In this document: one piece after another, positions 45,987 through 57,780 of the stretch
Layout: each line of letters starts with the position of its first letter
Numbering within the stretch: position 1 is the first letter of the stretch
Source: Helopsaltes ochotensis
Taxonomy: Eukaryota > Chordata > Aves > Passeriformes > Locustellidae
Assembly: GCA_013400155.1 (NCBI GenBank)
Contig: VXBM01000193.1
Coordinates: 919,144-983,143 of the forward strand
Direction: 5' to 3'
Length of the DNA stretch: 64,000 nt
Translations under genes and position numbers: made by a program
The notes under the pieces: generated by a model
The model's input: the letters and a program-made list of their open reading frames with translations, nothing else
What the model was told of the DNA's origin: nothing
The model's database searches: none

Positions 45987-47980
45987 GAGGACTTCTGAAA
46001 GTTATAAAGCAATAAAAAGGATTCTGAACATTGCAAGGTAGAAAGCAGGAGGTGTTAGAGAAATGCCCACAAAGGAAAGGCCTCGGACCTCTTTTCATGC
46101 CACCTGTCCCAAAGAACGTGGAATTCCATAGGTTTTCTTTAGGATGTAGTATCCACATATTAAAATATCATAGGGTGGATCAGGTACTGCAGTTCCCACC
46201 TTAGAGATTTTCAGAGGAAGGTGAGAAATTTGTGAAGGACAATTATAGGACAAAGAGGATGGTTTCAAAACCTCTGCATAGGAGGGAGAATAGTCCTTTC
46301 AGAATTTTACAATCCACCAGCAAATACACTCTAAACTCTTACTAGCTAATCTGACAGCCAGAGGTGTCTGCAGGATGCACATGTCCGAGAATTCCCCAGA
46401 GGCCCTAAGCTCAGCTGCTTTCCAAGAACCTCATTCTGCAACCCCTCAGAAGAAACTTGCACTAACATCACACTGCCCTGGCATTTCCCTTCAGCTCTCC
46501 CTGTAGTGTGTCACAGTGTGCATAATCTCAATTAAAGTAAATAATGTTGTTTCTCTTATATTTGATGACTTTCACCTGATAACTGGGAGAGGCCTCTGGT
46601 CATCAGGACTGGAAATGTATTTTCTCTTTGTCTCTGTCGGTGTTACGCCCCAATTTGTTATTTCTGCTGAAGGCAGTCAGGGACTCAAGATGGCAATAGA
46701 GAGCTGGAAAATGCATACTTCAGCAAAGAGCTATAAATATCCCTTTTGTTGCTTAATGTGTTGTTAAAGTGCTTGCTAGAGAGGCCTTTAATGTTAATCT
46801 GCTCATCAGTCTCTCAAAAATTCCCATCTAAAATTATCAACAAGTAGTTTGGTCAGTAGAGAATGTTTATTTGCAGTTGCACAACTCTCAGTTTGCAGAA
46901 TATTATCTGCTTAAAACATAAGCAAACAGCCACAGTCTAGGAAAGCCAGGACTGTGAAAATTAATTCATAACCTTATTTTGCAGTAAATTTAGTTCTAGA
47001 AGATTTAGCAACATTTAGCATACTTTGGGAATATCATGTGCCTTATGGACAAGTATTGTATATTTTTTTTACAACGGCTATCAGTAAAAAATAATTTTAG
47101 AAAGCAAACGTGTGTTTTAGTAAAGAGGAGGTTTCTAGTTCCCCATGTGTGGAACCACCCTTCAATACAAACGGGATGCAAGGTTTCTGGCTTGGCTTTG
47201 AGGCTGCTGTGCAGAACTGCTGTGTGCTCCCTGCCAGCTGCTGCCTTCCATCCCAGAGGTGGCAGCCTGGAAATGATGAATGAACTAATTCATAAAGTCT
47301 GCAGCTGACTGTCAGAGATATACCTAATATACATTACATATGTCCGCATATAAGGGCACAAACTAAATTTGGGTTACTAGCACTGAAAGGCCAAGGAATT
47401 GTACAATTATCACTTACCACTATTTCCCATGTTGAATACACCCAGAAAAGAGGAACATATTCTGCAAGATTATCCTTAATTAGTCTTTGTTCCTTGAAGA
47501 TCTTGTAATAGTTTACCTCTTTCAGCCTAAGTGACTCTGCTGGCCAGAAAACTGTGCTGTGTGAAGGGCTGGGCCAGAGCTGATAAGGGTTTATCCCTTC
47601 ACTTCTGTGGACTTCACATCAAGCCCACAGATCCTGCAGAGAGGAAAAAAAAAATTAAATAGAAAAGGCTAATTTATGCCTAAGCTCCTGTTTCTGATCA
47701 GAGTAAATGCTAAAAGCTTTAAAGCTTTAAAGCTGATTACAAATTAAAATATCTGTGTCCCCAAATGCTTGCCTAACTTCAAACAATTGGCTGCTGAGCC
47801 GGAGCTGCAGGGACAGGTGTGCTGAGAACTGACACCTATTTCAAGATCGGAAGAGGGCACTAGGGCTTAAGTTATATTCAGCATAATCCCAGACAAAGAG
47901 AGAGCAGGGGGAAAAAAAACCGGTGAAAAGTGTCAGAAATTTTCTTTTGTTATTCTACTGCTTCTCCCTCATAAAGTGAA
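45987..47980. other. Intergenic AT-rich DNA, no gene recognised
   Basis: No exon or repeat family recognised. The segment at about 46510-46800 is rich in AT-type transcription-factor-like words (attaaagtaa, ttaatgttaatc), but such words are common in AT-rich DNA. Confidence 0.5.
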
Positions 47981-49018
47981 AAAACAGGCGGGGCTGGAGG
48001 CCGGTGGGACCAGGATCTGTGGCAGCTCCAGCACAGCTCAAGGGACAAGTTCTGTCACAAACATTTAGAGCAGAGCCACCGAGCTGTGGGACCTGGCTCC
48101 CCTGCCCACCCTGCTCGGGTGAATCTTGGCGTGATGCTCCTCTGCTGGGCTCTGCTGGCAGCAAAGGCAAAGCCACCAGGATGGCAGCTGCCCACAGGGA
48201 CCGAGAGCTGCCCGTGCACCCTGCTGAGCACCAGCAAGGGGCAGGAGATGCCCCTCGTAGGCTTTAGAGGCACAGAGAATTTCACACTGCAGCTTGAAGG
48301 CGATAAAATAGCCACACGGCCCCCAACAAAAAGCCCCCTCGTGTCTTGTTCACCTCGTAGCCACGAAAGAGCAATTGCACTGTGGCTGTTGGTAGCTGTT
48401 AAAGCTGGTGTGGTATTTTGAAACAGCACAAAATGAATTTTCGTCACACAGGACTTTACACAGATTGTGCATGCCCTGTGTTAAGGGGGTACATTTAGTG
48501 GTGGTGGGGAAACCACACGACACTATGCAGTTTATGTCAGCCAGCTCAGCTGTTTTATCTCCTTCTGTTATCATTGCAGAGAGAATTACCTGGACAAAGA
48601 GAACCCAAGGTTTCTCTGAAACACCTTCTGCGTGAATATTTTTTCTCCCCTTAGGCTCTAAAGAGGATTTAGGATAAAACTGCAGTACATAGTAGTTAAA
48701 ATGGATATGTGAATATCCAGCATGTATGGATAATTCCATATAAATCTGAATTGCAAGACATACAGACAGCTCTACTAGTTGGAGCCAAATTGTCTTCATA
48801 AAAGATAAACACAGAAGACTGTAATAGGAGAGTAAGCAACAATTTCCCAGGTGTCCTCTCCCAAGTCCTAGCATTTTCTGGCTCAGGGATTTCAAGTTGG
48901 GTGTTGTGTTTTTTAAATATCCCTTGGTAGATTTTTTCATGTATGGATTGCCTCCATCTTCCTTCAGAGATGTAAGAAAGACCCAGAAGGAAATACAGCA
49001 AATTAATTTTCCTGACAT
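47981..49018. other. GC-rich block with overlapping open frames of unknown meaning
   Basis: About 47990-48330 is clearly GC-richer than its surroundings. A plus-strand frame (48086-48421, 111 codons) includes a segment that looks like a signal peptide (MLLCWALLAAKAKPPG). A minus-strand frame (48350-49018, 222 codons, the longest uninterrupted frame in the desert) is rich in Cys, Ser and Leu. Neither shows a domain I know, a polypyrimidine/AG entry with matching phase, or a clear promoter. I list them only as open frames. Confidence 0.3.
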
Positions 49019-52000
49019 TCATTTTTGTTGTCACCAAAAAGACCAGTCCCAGGATTCATCTTTTCCCCACTCAGAAGTCAACCCATGCAAGGAAGAGCCA
49101 GGCTAAGATTGGCTTAGAGACATGAGTATTGAGTCCATTCCTTACTGCTGAACATGAAATACATGTGAGCATCCCTCCTGAAAGTCCATATCCACCTAAA
49201 CCACCCTAAAGGGAATATTTGGCTTTAAGCTTCCAGGACTTAGAGAAATCAGAGGCCAGAAAGCCCTTTCAGAGAAGAGAAAAGAAAAAACCTTTAAAAA
49301 GGAGAACCTTGAACACAATCACCATTTAAAAATACATTTACATCTTATTAAAATGGAAAAGTCAAGTACAGCACCAACGTTGGGACTGTACAATTTGTGG
49401 AAGCAGGAGGACAGATATGGGTGTGTAGCAGCTGTCCTAAAACCAGTTTAAGGACACTGCATTTTATCCTTCCTACTGGCCTTAACTGTAGCATGTATTG
49501 AAATATTGAAGGATTAATTTACTAGGAAATTTGTGTCCTTAAAGCTTTTTCTGTCAATTCTGTAAAAGAATTATTGGATTCTATATGCTAAAATACCTGA
49601 ATAATGTAATGACTTTTCAATACAGCTTGCATTATGGTTAGCTTGCAATACATGTACATGTAAACAATGCGTATATTTAAGAGGCATCTCACAGTGAACA
49701 GAAAATTATGCTTCAAGTATTTATTATCCAGCATAGATTCCTCTGTAAGCTGGAGGGAAAAAGAATTGGCTTATGCCTGGAAAAAAAGATATTCTGAACC
49801 CACTGAGAATAATTCAAATTGCATTTTATAAGAAGAAATTATGGGTACAAGAGACCATCTGTCTTTGGTTTTTTAAATGGTGCCTTTCAAACTGCAAGAT
49901 CCCTAGCCTAAGTCTATTTTCTATTTAAAAATAGTTATTGTGTTTTACCAAAAATTGAGTGAGGAAAATCTGAATTCTTCATGCTGCTTCTAAGATAGAC
50001 AGGGACAGAAGGGGGCTGGCACATTTGTGTGCAAATCAGGAGCAACTTTATCAAAGGAATTATTAATCTGGGTAGAATGCAAAAAAAATTATTAAAAATC
50101 AGAGAACATTTGGATTTCTGAAGCAGCCTATGTTACAGCACCTCCCCACAGACTGACCCTAACAAAGCTTATCAGTGTGGTTTCCCAATGTGTTTGAGGG
50201 TAGCAGGGGTCTGTAACTGAAGTCAGATCTTCTAAGGCGACTTGATATTGCTCCGGCCTCTCCCTTCAACCAAGGCTTTTAAATCTCATTCTGCAGCTTT
50301 GAGATCGCCCTGCCAGCTCAGACAAGTATCTCTCCTGTTCCAGCGAGAAGGTGCTAACACTTGTCTTCTCAAACCTTAGAAAAAGATACATGTCTGTAGC
50401 ACAAATATCAGCACTGAGGAATCCACAGAGACTTGAGAGGAAAGGGATGGAAGGACTGAATTACAGGGAGGTAAAGCTGCTGGACATGCTGTGCAGTGGG
50501 CTTTCCCAGGAGACCTGGGCAGCCTCTGCTCTTCACCTGATGTAAACGTGTGCATGCTGAATATCAATTACAAATCAACAACAGAACATGCAGGATTTCT
50601 AAAATATAAATTTGGCTCACGTGGAAGACCTTGCCAGAATTTTTTTTAACTTCTCGTAATTGAATCGTGAGCCACTGAGGTTTCCTTGACTGTTATCCCA
50701 GACTGGCTATCACTTCTCTCCAAAACAACCTCCTTTTGCTTGTCTTTGCTTTTCAAACTCAAACAGTTGAGTGAAGACCCAAAAAAATGCAGATTATCAG
50801 AGAAACAAAAACAATGTTGTCTTTCATATAGTCCATCCCATGTTTACAATACACTTAACATTTTTATCTAAGGACCAAAACAGGTGCCCATATCTAGCCA
50901 GGCTCTCCTTGTTGTCAGTGCTCTCACCTCAGAATTGTTCAGGTCACGTGAACACATCACTGAAATAAATTGCCTTACTGGACAAATTGGTTATTCACAT
51001 GCACAGTCACAGTCACAACAGCAGAGGAGAGTCTGATTGCATGGATTGAAGTTATGATCTCCCACAGAGATCTAAAAAGGCACTAACACCCACCAGAAAT
51101 TTACTACAGCAATGATTCAGGATCTTGCCACCAACGTCTTGGGATGTCTGGATATTTTAGCAGAGACATTCCAGGGGGGATACACTGTCAGAAATATCCA
51201 AAGGCTTTCCACTAGCCAAGAAAAAGGAAAAAAAAATACTGCAGTCAAAATTACACTGATGTAGCTCTTAAAATTTTGAAATTGATCTCCCTACTCCTAC
51301 CAGGGTAAGACTGGCCAGGAGAGAAGGATTCTTGATGGTACTTCAGGAGAAATGGAAGCTGAACTTGAAATTAAGCAGCTAATTTATGGCTAATGGTTGC
51401 TAATGGTAGCAGCAAAATTGTCTGTTTATTGCAAACATTTAAAACTTTGAGGGCAGACATTTACAAAGGTGAGAGTCAATAGTGCCTTCATAAAGCAGGA
51501 AAGTAAAAAGACATAAATGAGTATTAATGAAATGTTTTAAAGGGAAAAAACCAAAGTTATACTAATGCAGATGTAGAATAAGAAACGCAGCAATTGAAAA
51601 AATAATTAGGATAAAAGTGTGGCGGTTTAGTGGGATTGATTTGCTCTTTGAAAGTCAATAATAAAAAATCACTGCTTTGAAAAGGAAGGACAGGTTCACT
51701 AAAAGGCAAATCTCATTACTTTTATTTTAAAAAGCATGCAAAATAATGAGGAAAAACTGAAAGCTAGGGGTGTATTTTGGTGGAATATGCCATACCCTAG
51801 ACATTAAATGAGAATAAAGATCACACGATTTCAAATTAGGACTTTTAGAGACATGAGATACATATTAAATATCTCTTGGAAAAGGGACAGTGATTTTATA
51901 GATCTTCCTTTAAATTTAGACCTTTGGTATTTTCAAGTATTGAATATACCATCAGAAAAGGTTAGGAGCAATGTGCCAGCTTCACTGATATCATCCATTT

Positions 52001-54545
52001 CTATCTGATCCAGCCAGTAACAGATTGGACACAGATTGATCAGGATAAATTTGTATGGAGTTCAGCTCTCCCTGGAAGGAAGCATTACGTGAAGTTAAAC
52101 ACGGTTTCATGGTATTAAGAAAACAATATGAAAACAGAACAGAAAAGCAGAAAAAGCCTTTGAGACAGTTAGAAATTGTAAATGAAGGAAGCGATAAAAA
52201 TAGTGCGGAAATTGCCCTAACACTGAACCTTTTGGGCACACTCTGCTCCCCAGGGAGGACACTTCTGTACTGATTGCTGCAGGATAGCTGGACATGCACC
52301 TATCATTATTCCCCAGGAAATCATCCCAGCCCTTAATAATGTCAGCAAAGGAGACATGAGGACATGACATGCTCCTCTTGGTCTGAGTCTCCTCTGAGAG
52401 AACAGTGGGGGTTTGGACTGAGGGTTTAATTCAGTGCCAGCTTGCACACAGCTCTCCCTAATAACCATCCAAGTGACCAGAGCATCCCAGGGCGGTGCCT
52501 CTTTAATTATAAAAGATGGTTTTCCAAAGACAAAAGAACAACCACCACCCACCCATTCCAAAATCCAAAACAGACTAGGACCTTGGAGAATTTACAATAA
52601 AATAAAACCATAATTCATTTTTAACAGATCAGTGCTTTATCTTTTCAAGCTTTGTGCAGCAGCACATCATTCACTTCACCTTAATTTCATTATTATAGTT
52701 TACACCGCTGTAATTGTCTCTCAGAAAAGAGATCCCAAAAAGATTTAGAAAGGCATTTCTTTACCCAGTGTACTGACTGTGCTTATTGATGTGAGTTGTA
52801 GAATAATTTGCATGACAGCTATCAAGATACTCTATAGCCAATTTATAATCTTCTGTTTTCCTGGTGGAGATAAGCAAACATTTTCATGAAAGAAGGCCAA
52901 CTTATTTGACTGTATGGATTTTTAACTTGACAGATGACAACTTTCCTTTTTGAAATGAAGACAAATGCAGACCTCAAAAAAAGAAAGGGAGAGAGAAACC
53001 CTCACAACTTCTGCTTTTCTGTGGAAGATGTAGAGAATTATCACATTACGCTGCAGTCACAAGTGTGCAGACCTGTTCCTCATGCACAGCGTGCACAAAG
53101 CAGCATTTGAGGTGATTGAATGGAAGAGAGCACAGGCTCACTCAATATGCTCCTTCCTTTAACCACAGAATTTACTGCTTGTAGCAACAGCTAAGAGAAA
53201 AATTTAAATTGTGGTTTTTACTGAAGTGCACCACTAACCAACAACTCTGCCATAAGCAAAACTGATTACATAAAGCACTGCAGCATAACAATATACATAA
53301 TTAAGAAATTAGAAGGCAGTTAGGAAATCTCACTAAGACCTTGGTGGAATTAAGATAAACTTTTACAAATTGAGGAGCAAGCACTGGGACTGGAACAGTT
53401 TTCAGAGGGAGGGCAGTGTGCAGGATTGGGTTTTGTAAGGCAATGCTCATCCATAACTCAGGAAATGTTTTTGGTGAGCCTCATGGGGCAGAGACAGCTC
53501 CTTCCACCCTCGGGCCACAAGTCTCAAGTTTCACACACTACTCACAATAACCATAAAGGACACTGTTAAAAAAAAAATTAAAAAAAGAAAAGAAGAAGCT
53601 CTATTTTTCCACCTCATATATTCCTGCAGTAACTCCCACAGTTCTGAAGGCATGGGAGAAATGGTAGTTTCCTACAGGAGAAACATTATGGGCTAAAATA
53701 ATATAACACAGTTAATGACAACTTACTCCTTAACTAAATACTAACGTTTCCCTGCAGCCCCGTGAGAGACTGGCAACACCTGTGCAAGTTAAACATCAAA
53801 GCTGGATAAAATCACCGTGTGTTTGGTCCCTAGAAGGAAAAGTCACCTTTTGAGAAAGGCAGCTGCTCTTGCTTTACTGTGGTGGATCTTTTTGATGCTG
53901 GTAAACAGAATGAAAACTACTCCAGCAACGCAGATCTCCTGAAGGTGCAAACCACAGCCAGACGAAACTCGTGTTGTCTGCGTGGCACTTGGGTTGATGT
54001 TTGTAAGGAGATACTGTGAAAACACAAGTGAACTTGACCTTGCCCTTATCTTTGGACTTGCAAAATGATCTCTGCTGGAAACTTCCTCACATTTCCTTTC
54101 ATGTGCCAGATCAAGACTGAGACCAATCAGATAAAGCAGCGTGCCTTGAAGGCTTGACTCACAGCTGTCCAGACAGTTAACCTTAGCCACAGAAGAAAAA
54201 AAATAATCAAACAATCTGTTTTCTTTGCAGCCCTGCAACTGCTGCATCACATGATGTGACACTAATTTCCCCACAGTGTATACTTTGAAGCTGACAAGTG
54301 TTAAGCTGTGATTAAAAATTCCAAATGAATGCAAGTATCTGTCACTCAGATGGGTCCCTCAGTTGCACTGGTGGCCACAGGAAACAATCAGGAATCCACC
54401 TGCCCATTTAGAGAGGAGGGAGATGCTGCAGAGGCTTAATTAGAGGGTGCATCAGGTACCTTCCTCAGCAGATACTGACTTGACTCACAATCAGCCTAAA
54501 TGAAAGCAGTTAGTTATTATATTACCTTTAGGATCAAGGATTATA
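49019..54545. other. Intergenic AT-rich DNA, no gene recognised
   Basis: Only short frames are open, apart from one of 163 codons on the minus strand at 53843-54334. Its C-terminal part reads as a hydrophobic stretch followed by a basic tail, but it has no family resemblance. No RNA gene or transposon recognised. Confidence 0.5.
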
Positions 54546-54705
54546 CAGTAGACAAAAAAACCAAAAATCCCAAAACAAACAAACAAACAAAACCCCCAAA
54601 ACCCCACAAAAACAAAATGAAAAGAAAAAAAAAAAACCAAAAACCAACCAACCAACCAACACCCCCAAAAACAAACCCCAAAACAACCAAACCCCCTAAA
54701 ATGCC
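54546..54705. repeat. A/C-rich low-complexity tract (G/T-rich on the minus strand)
   Basis: About 160 bases made almost only of A and C on the plus strand, with aaac and aacc tetramer runs (caaacaaacaaacaaa, ccaaccaaccaacc). The minus strand has several runs of four to five G separated by T-rich spacers. Frames through it are spurious. Confidence 0.9.
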
Positions 54706-57700
54706 CATAGCAAATTTTGCACACCAGCTCCCAAAACTCACAGGTCTATTGTGATCAGTTTTATTACCTGGTTCAGGAAAATTTCTGTTTTATCAGCTGG
54801 TTTTCATTTCTCCATGAAAAACCTCTACTAAAACACCCTGATTGTAATAAACAAACAAGAAGTGTAATTGGATAACTTCAGTACCTGCAGGGGAATTGTG
54901 ACTTTTGAAGTAACCTCATGTCAGACAAAAATGACAGCTCCTTCTAGACAGTATTTCTTTCAAAACTACGCTACAGCTAATTGCAAATGCCTTTGAATAT
55001 GCACTTACAATTAAACAAATATCTTGTGTCTTGTTAGCAGGACACAAGATTGAGCTATTTTAGCTTCTTTGATGAATCACTCATTCCAAAACCTTTTTAG
55101 AGTAATGAATGCTTTTTAAGTAAAATGCAGCTGAACTGTAGAGGTTATTAAAGTGTGTTAAACATTCTAAACATTAAATACCAAGCGAACACACTAAATA
55201 GGAACACTACAGATGATTTAAATCAAAACCCAAAAGCTAGAAAGCTAATAGAAAAATTCAAAACATTTTCAATAATAGTTACAGCGTATACTCAAAATAG
55301 TTGTTTAGTCTAGATTAAATCCTTATTTAGGACATATTAGACCAAAAATGCCTTCTGATATTCATGTGCTGGCTTTCTTTCATGGAGGAGCAGGAGGAAT
55401 GTGGGAGAGGAACAATGACATTTTCCTCTCAATCATTTACTTGTGTGAGTAATTTTACCACATGAAGACTCTTGTTGAGTTTACCAGGACTATTTGTGTA
55501 AGGAGTTCCTCATGGGCATGATTGTTCACAGGTTCTAAGCCATCAGAGGCTATTAACTCTCCTCCATGGTAAATAACATTATTTACATATTTATTCTCAA
55601 TGAACAGTACCAGTCATTAAGAGGAAGTAAGGAAAATATTTCAGTGGACTATATATTTCTCAAAAGTACAGTTATTTAAATTATAGGTTGTCAAAGCTGC
55701 TATCAAGCAAGGAGTTGAAAAAAAGCAGATCAGAAGTTTGAAAGTCACTTCCACTTTTTTTTCAACTTTTTTTTTTTTTTCCTGAAAACTGACCCAAAAG
55801 AAAGAGGGGAAACATCCCTGATATAGGAAACATCTATAAACTGTGGACACCCCTCTGATTTTGCTGCAGAAGCTTCAAGTGCAAAACAGTTCCTTTTCCC
55901 TTTCCCATACTGAAAATGTCACAAAACAGACTCCTTTCCCTTGTTTTGACTTACAAAATTCCACATGGATTTTTGATGAAAACAGGAGCTACACAGTATA
56001 GCAATTTACTCTTAAATTTTTAGGAAAAAAACAGTGCTTTTCACTGTCGTAGCAATTTTCTTAAGTCATTATAAATACCCACAGCAACGTGGGCACAGGT
56101 TTCTCTGCAGAGGATCTCTGTGTAGTGTGTGTGCAGCGTCCTGGAGAATTCCAGGGTGCTTTTACAGCAGTGGAGGGGAAAAACCCCCTTGTAATCACAC
56201 AGAACTCAGGCCTCCACATCCAGGATGAGAGATTTTTCCCTTCCCCACACCTCTTTTCATTAAATTGGGAGGAGCCAATGTTGGCATTAGATGCCTCCTT
56301 GGATTCCAGGGTCCCTGTGCAATCACCACAACCGTTTCCAAAGCAGGAGTAGGGATGACCTGGCACCCCAGTAAAGAGGACAGGATGGATGCAGAGTTAT
56401 CCTATTTGCACATCCTCCTACTGTAACTCCTCTTGCCTCTGCCCATCTTGGTTTTTGCCACTGAAAGTGTTAGTTGTCCCACCCAAGTGCAGTGGGCTTT
56501 AAGATACAGGGTTATACCCATTAAAGACCACGCACGACGAGAAATTAATATCTTGTTAGAAACATGACACTGAAACAAGGGCATTATAATCACTGAAAGA
56601 TTTAAGGGGCCATGATTATAGTAATTTATCTCCTGATGTGATTACAGTAATTTGTATCTATTAAAATTAACACACATTTTAAATTTCTTGCCATGTTAAC
56701 TTTTTTAAGGAAATGATATGCTTCAATTTAATGATACAAAATTCACCCCAAGCATGCTACTTATTTCTTTTCAATTTTGTTTCACAGCTATAACACAATC
56801 ACAAAAAAATACCAGATACAGAAGGATTAAGTTACCTCAATGTGATCAGAAGGAAATTGTGGGTATTTCTGGCAGTTTTAGTGAAGATTTTTTTCTCTGT
56901 TGAAGGCTCTTCTGCATAAGTGACATAAATGTTCTCTTCCCTTGACTTCACCTGTCATAAACATTGCACTAAGGGGACAAATCAATATACCTTCAGTCCA
57001 TACCAGCATTTCCGCAGTCAGATTTTGCTTGTATGTCATTCAGATACATTCACATTTCCAAACTACAAGGGAGAGAGGATTTCTGATGAATAAATATACT
57101 GAGCAATTAAAATTAATGCCCATGGTGGAATCTTGCTAGGATAATAATAGATAAGCAATAACAGATAAGCAACCCTCACACTTTGTGTGTCCAGAGGAAT
57201 TTCAAACCAAGAATCACCTCAGCATCACATAACAGATGTGCTATTGCTGTTTTACAGCCGAGGAAAGCAAGTGGCAGCAACAGAGACATTGGAAGGAGAA
57301 TGAAATAGTTACGGGGACAAAATAAGAGTAAATACAGCTTTTCAGACACTAAAGTGAAGCTCTCAAGAGTCTTCTTTTCCTTCTTCTCTCTCCTGTCTCC
57401 CTGTGACACAAGGATCTCCAAGTTGCTACATAACTCTGCTAAAATACTGGGAAAAGATTGTTGACCAACTCTTCAGTCTACTAACTTTTATCCACTAGCT
57501 GAGGTTCAGCTGCTAATGCTGTCCAAGCACTTTCTCCTGGATTTGAATTCTGCTTCTACCTTTGGAGAAGGATGTGTAAGCAGTGGCAAGCCCTTGGGTT
57601 AGATGAAGAGCGTAACAAAGAAAAATAACTAACAAACCCCAGAAGCAAGGAAGATGAAAAGGTCACAGACCAAACAGTGCCAAAATAAAGTGAATTTAGC

Positions 57701-57740
57701 AGAGCAGAAAAGAGAGGGGAAGAAAAATAGCAGCAAATTT
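54706..57740. other. Intergenic AT-rich DNA, no gene recognised
   Basis: Short frames only. The moderately GC-rich patch at 56080-56360 has frames open on both strands but no recognisable protein. A T-rich run lies at 55755-55782. Confidence 0.5.
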
Positions 57741-57780
57741 AAATTATCAAATTATCAAATTATCAAATTATCAAATTATT
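57741..57780. repeat. Short 8-bp tandem repeat (AAATTATC)n
   Basis: Four consecutive copies of aaattatc followed by a variant copy, then a further AT-only tract to about 57820. A typical young microsatellite-like expansion with no link to a gene. Confidence 0.9.

Noticed and set aside
47844..47855. The 12-mer agatcggaagag, identical to the start of a common sequencing adapter
   Set aside because: The match stops after 12 bases and flanking sequence continues normally, so it is most likely chance and not adapter contamination.
54491..54754. Lys/Pro/Asn-rich plus-strand and Phe/Gly-rich minus-strand frames
   Set aside because: They are readings of the A/C-rich low-complexity tract.
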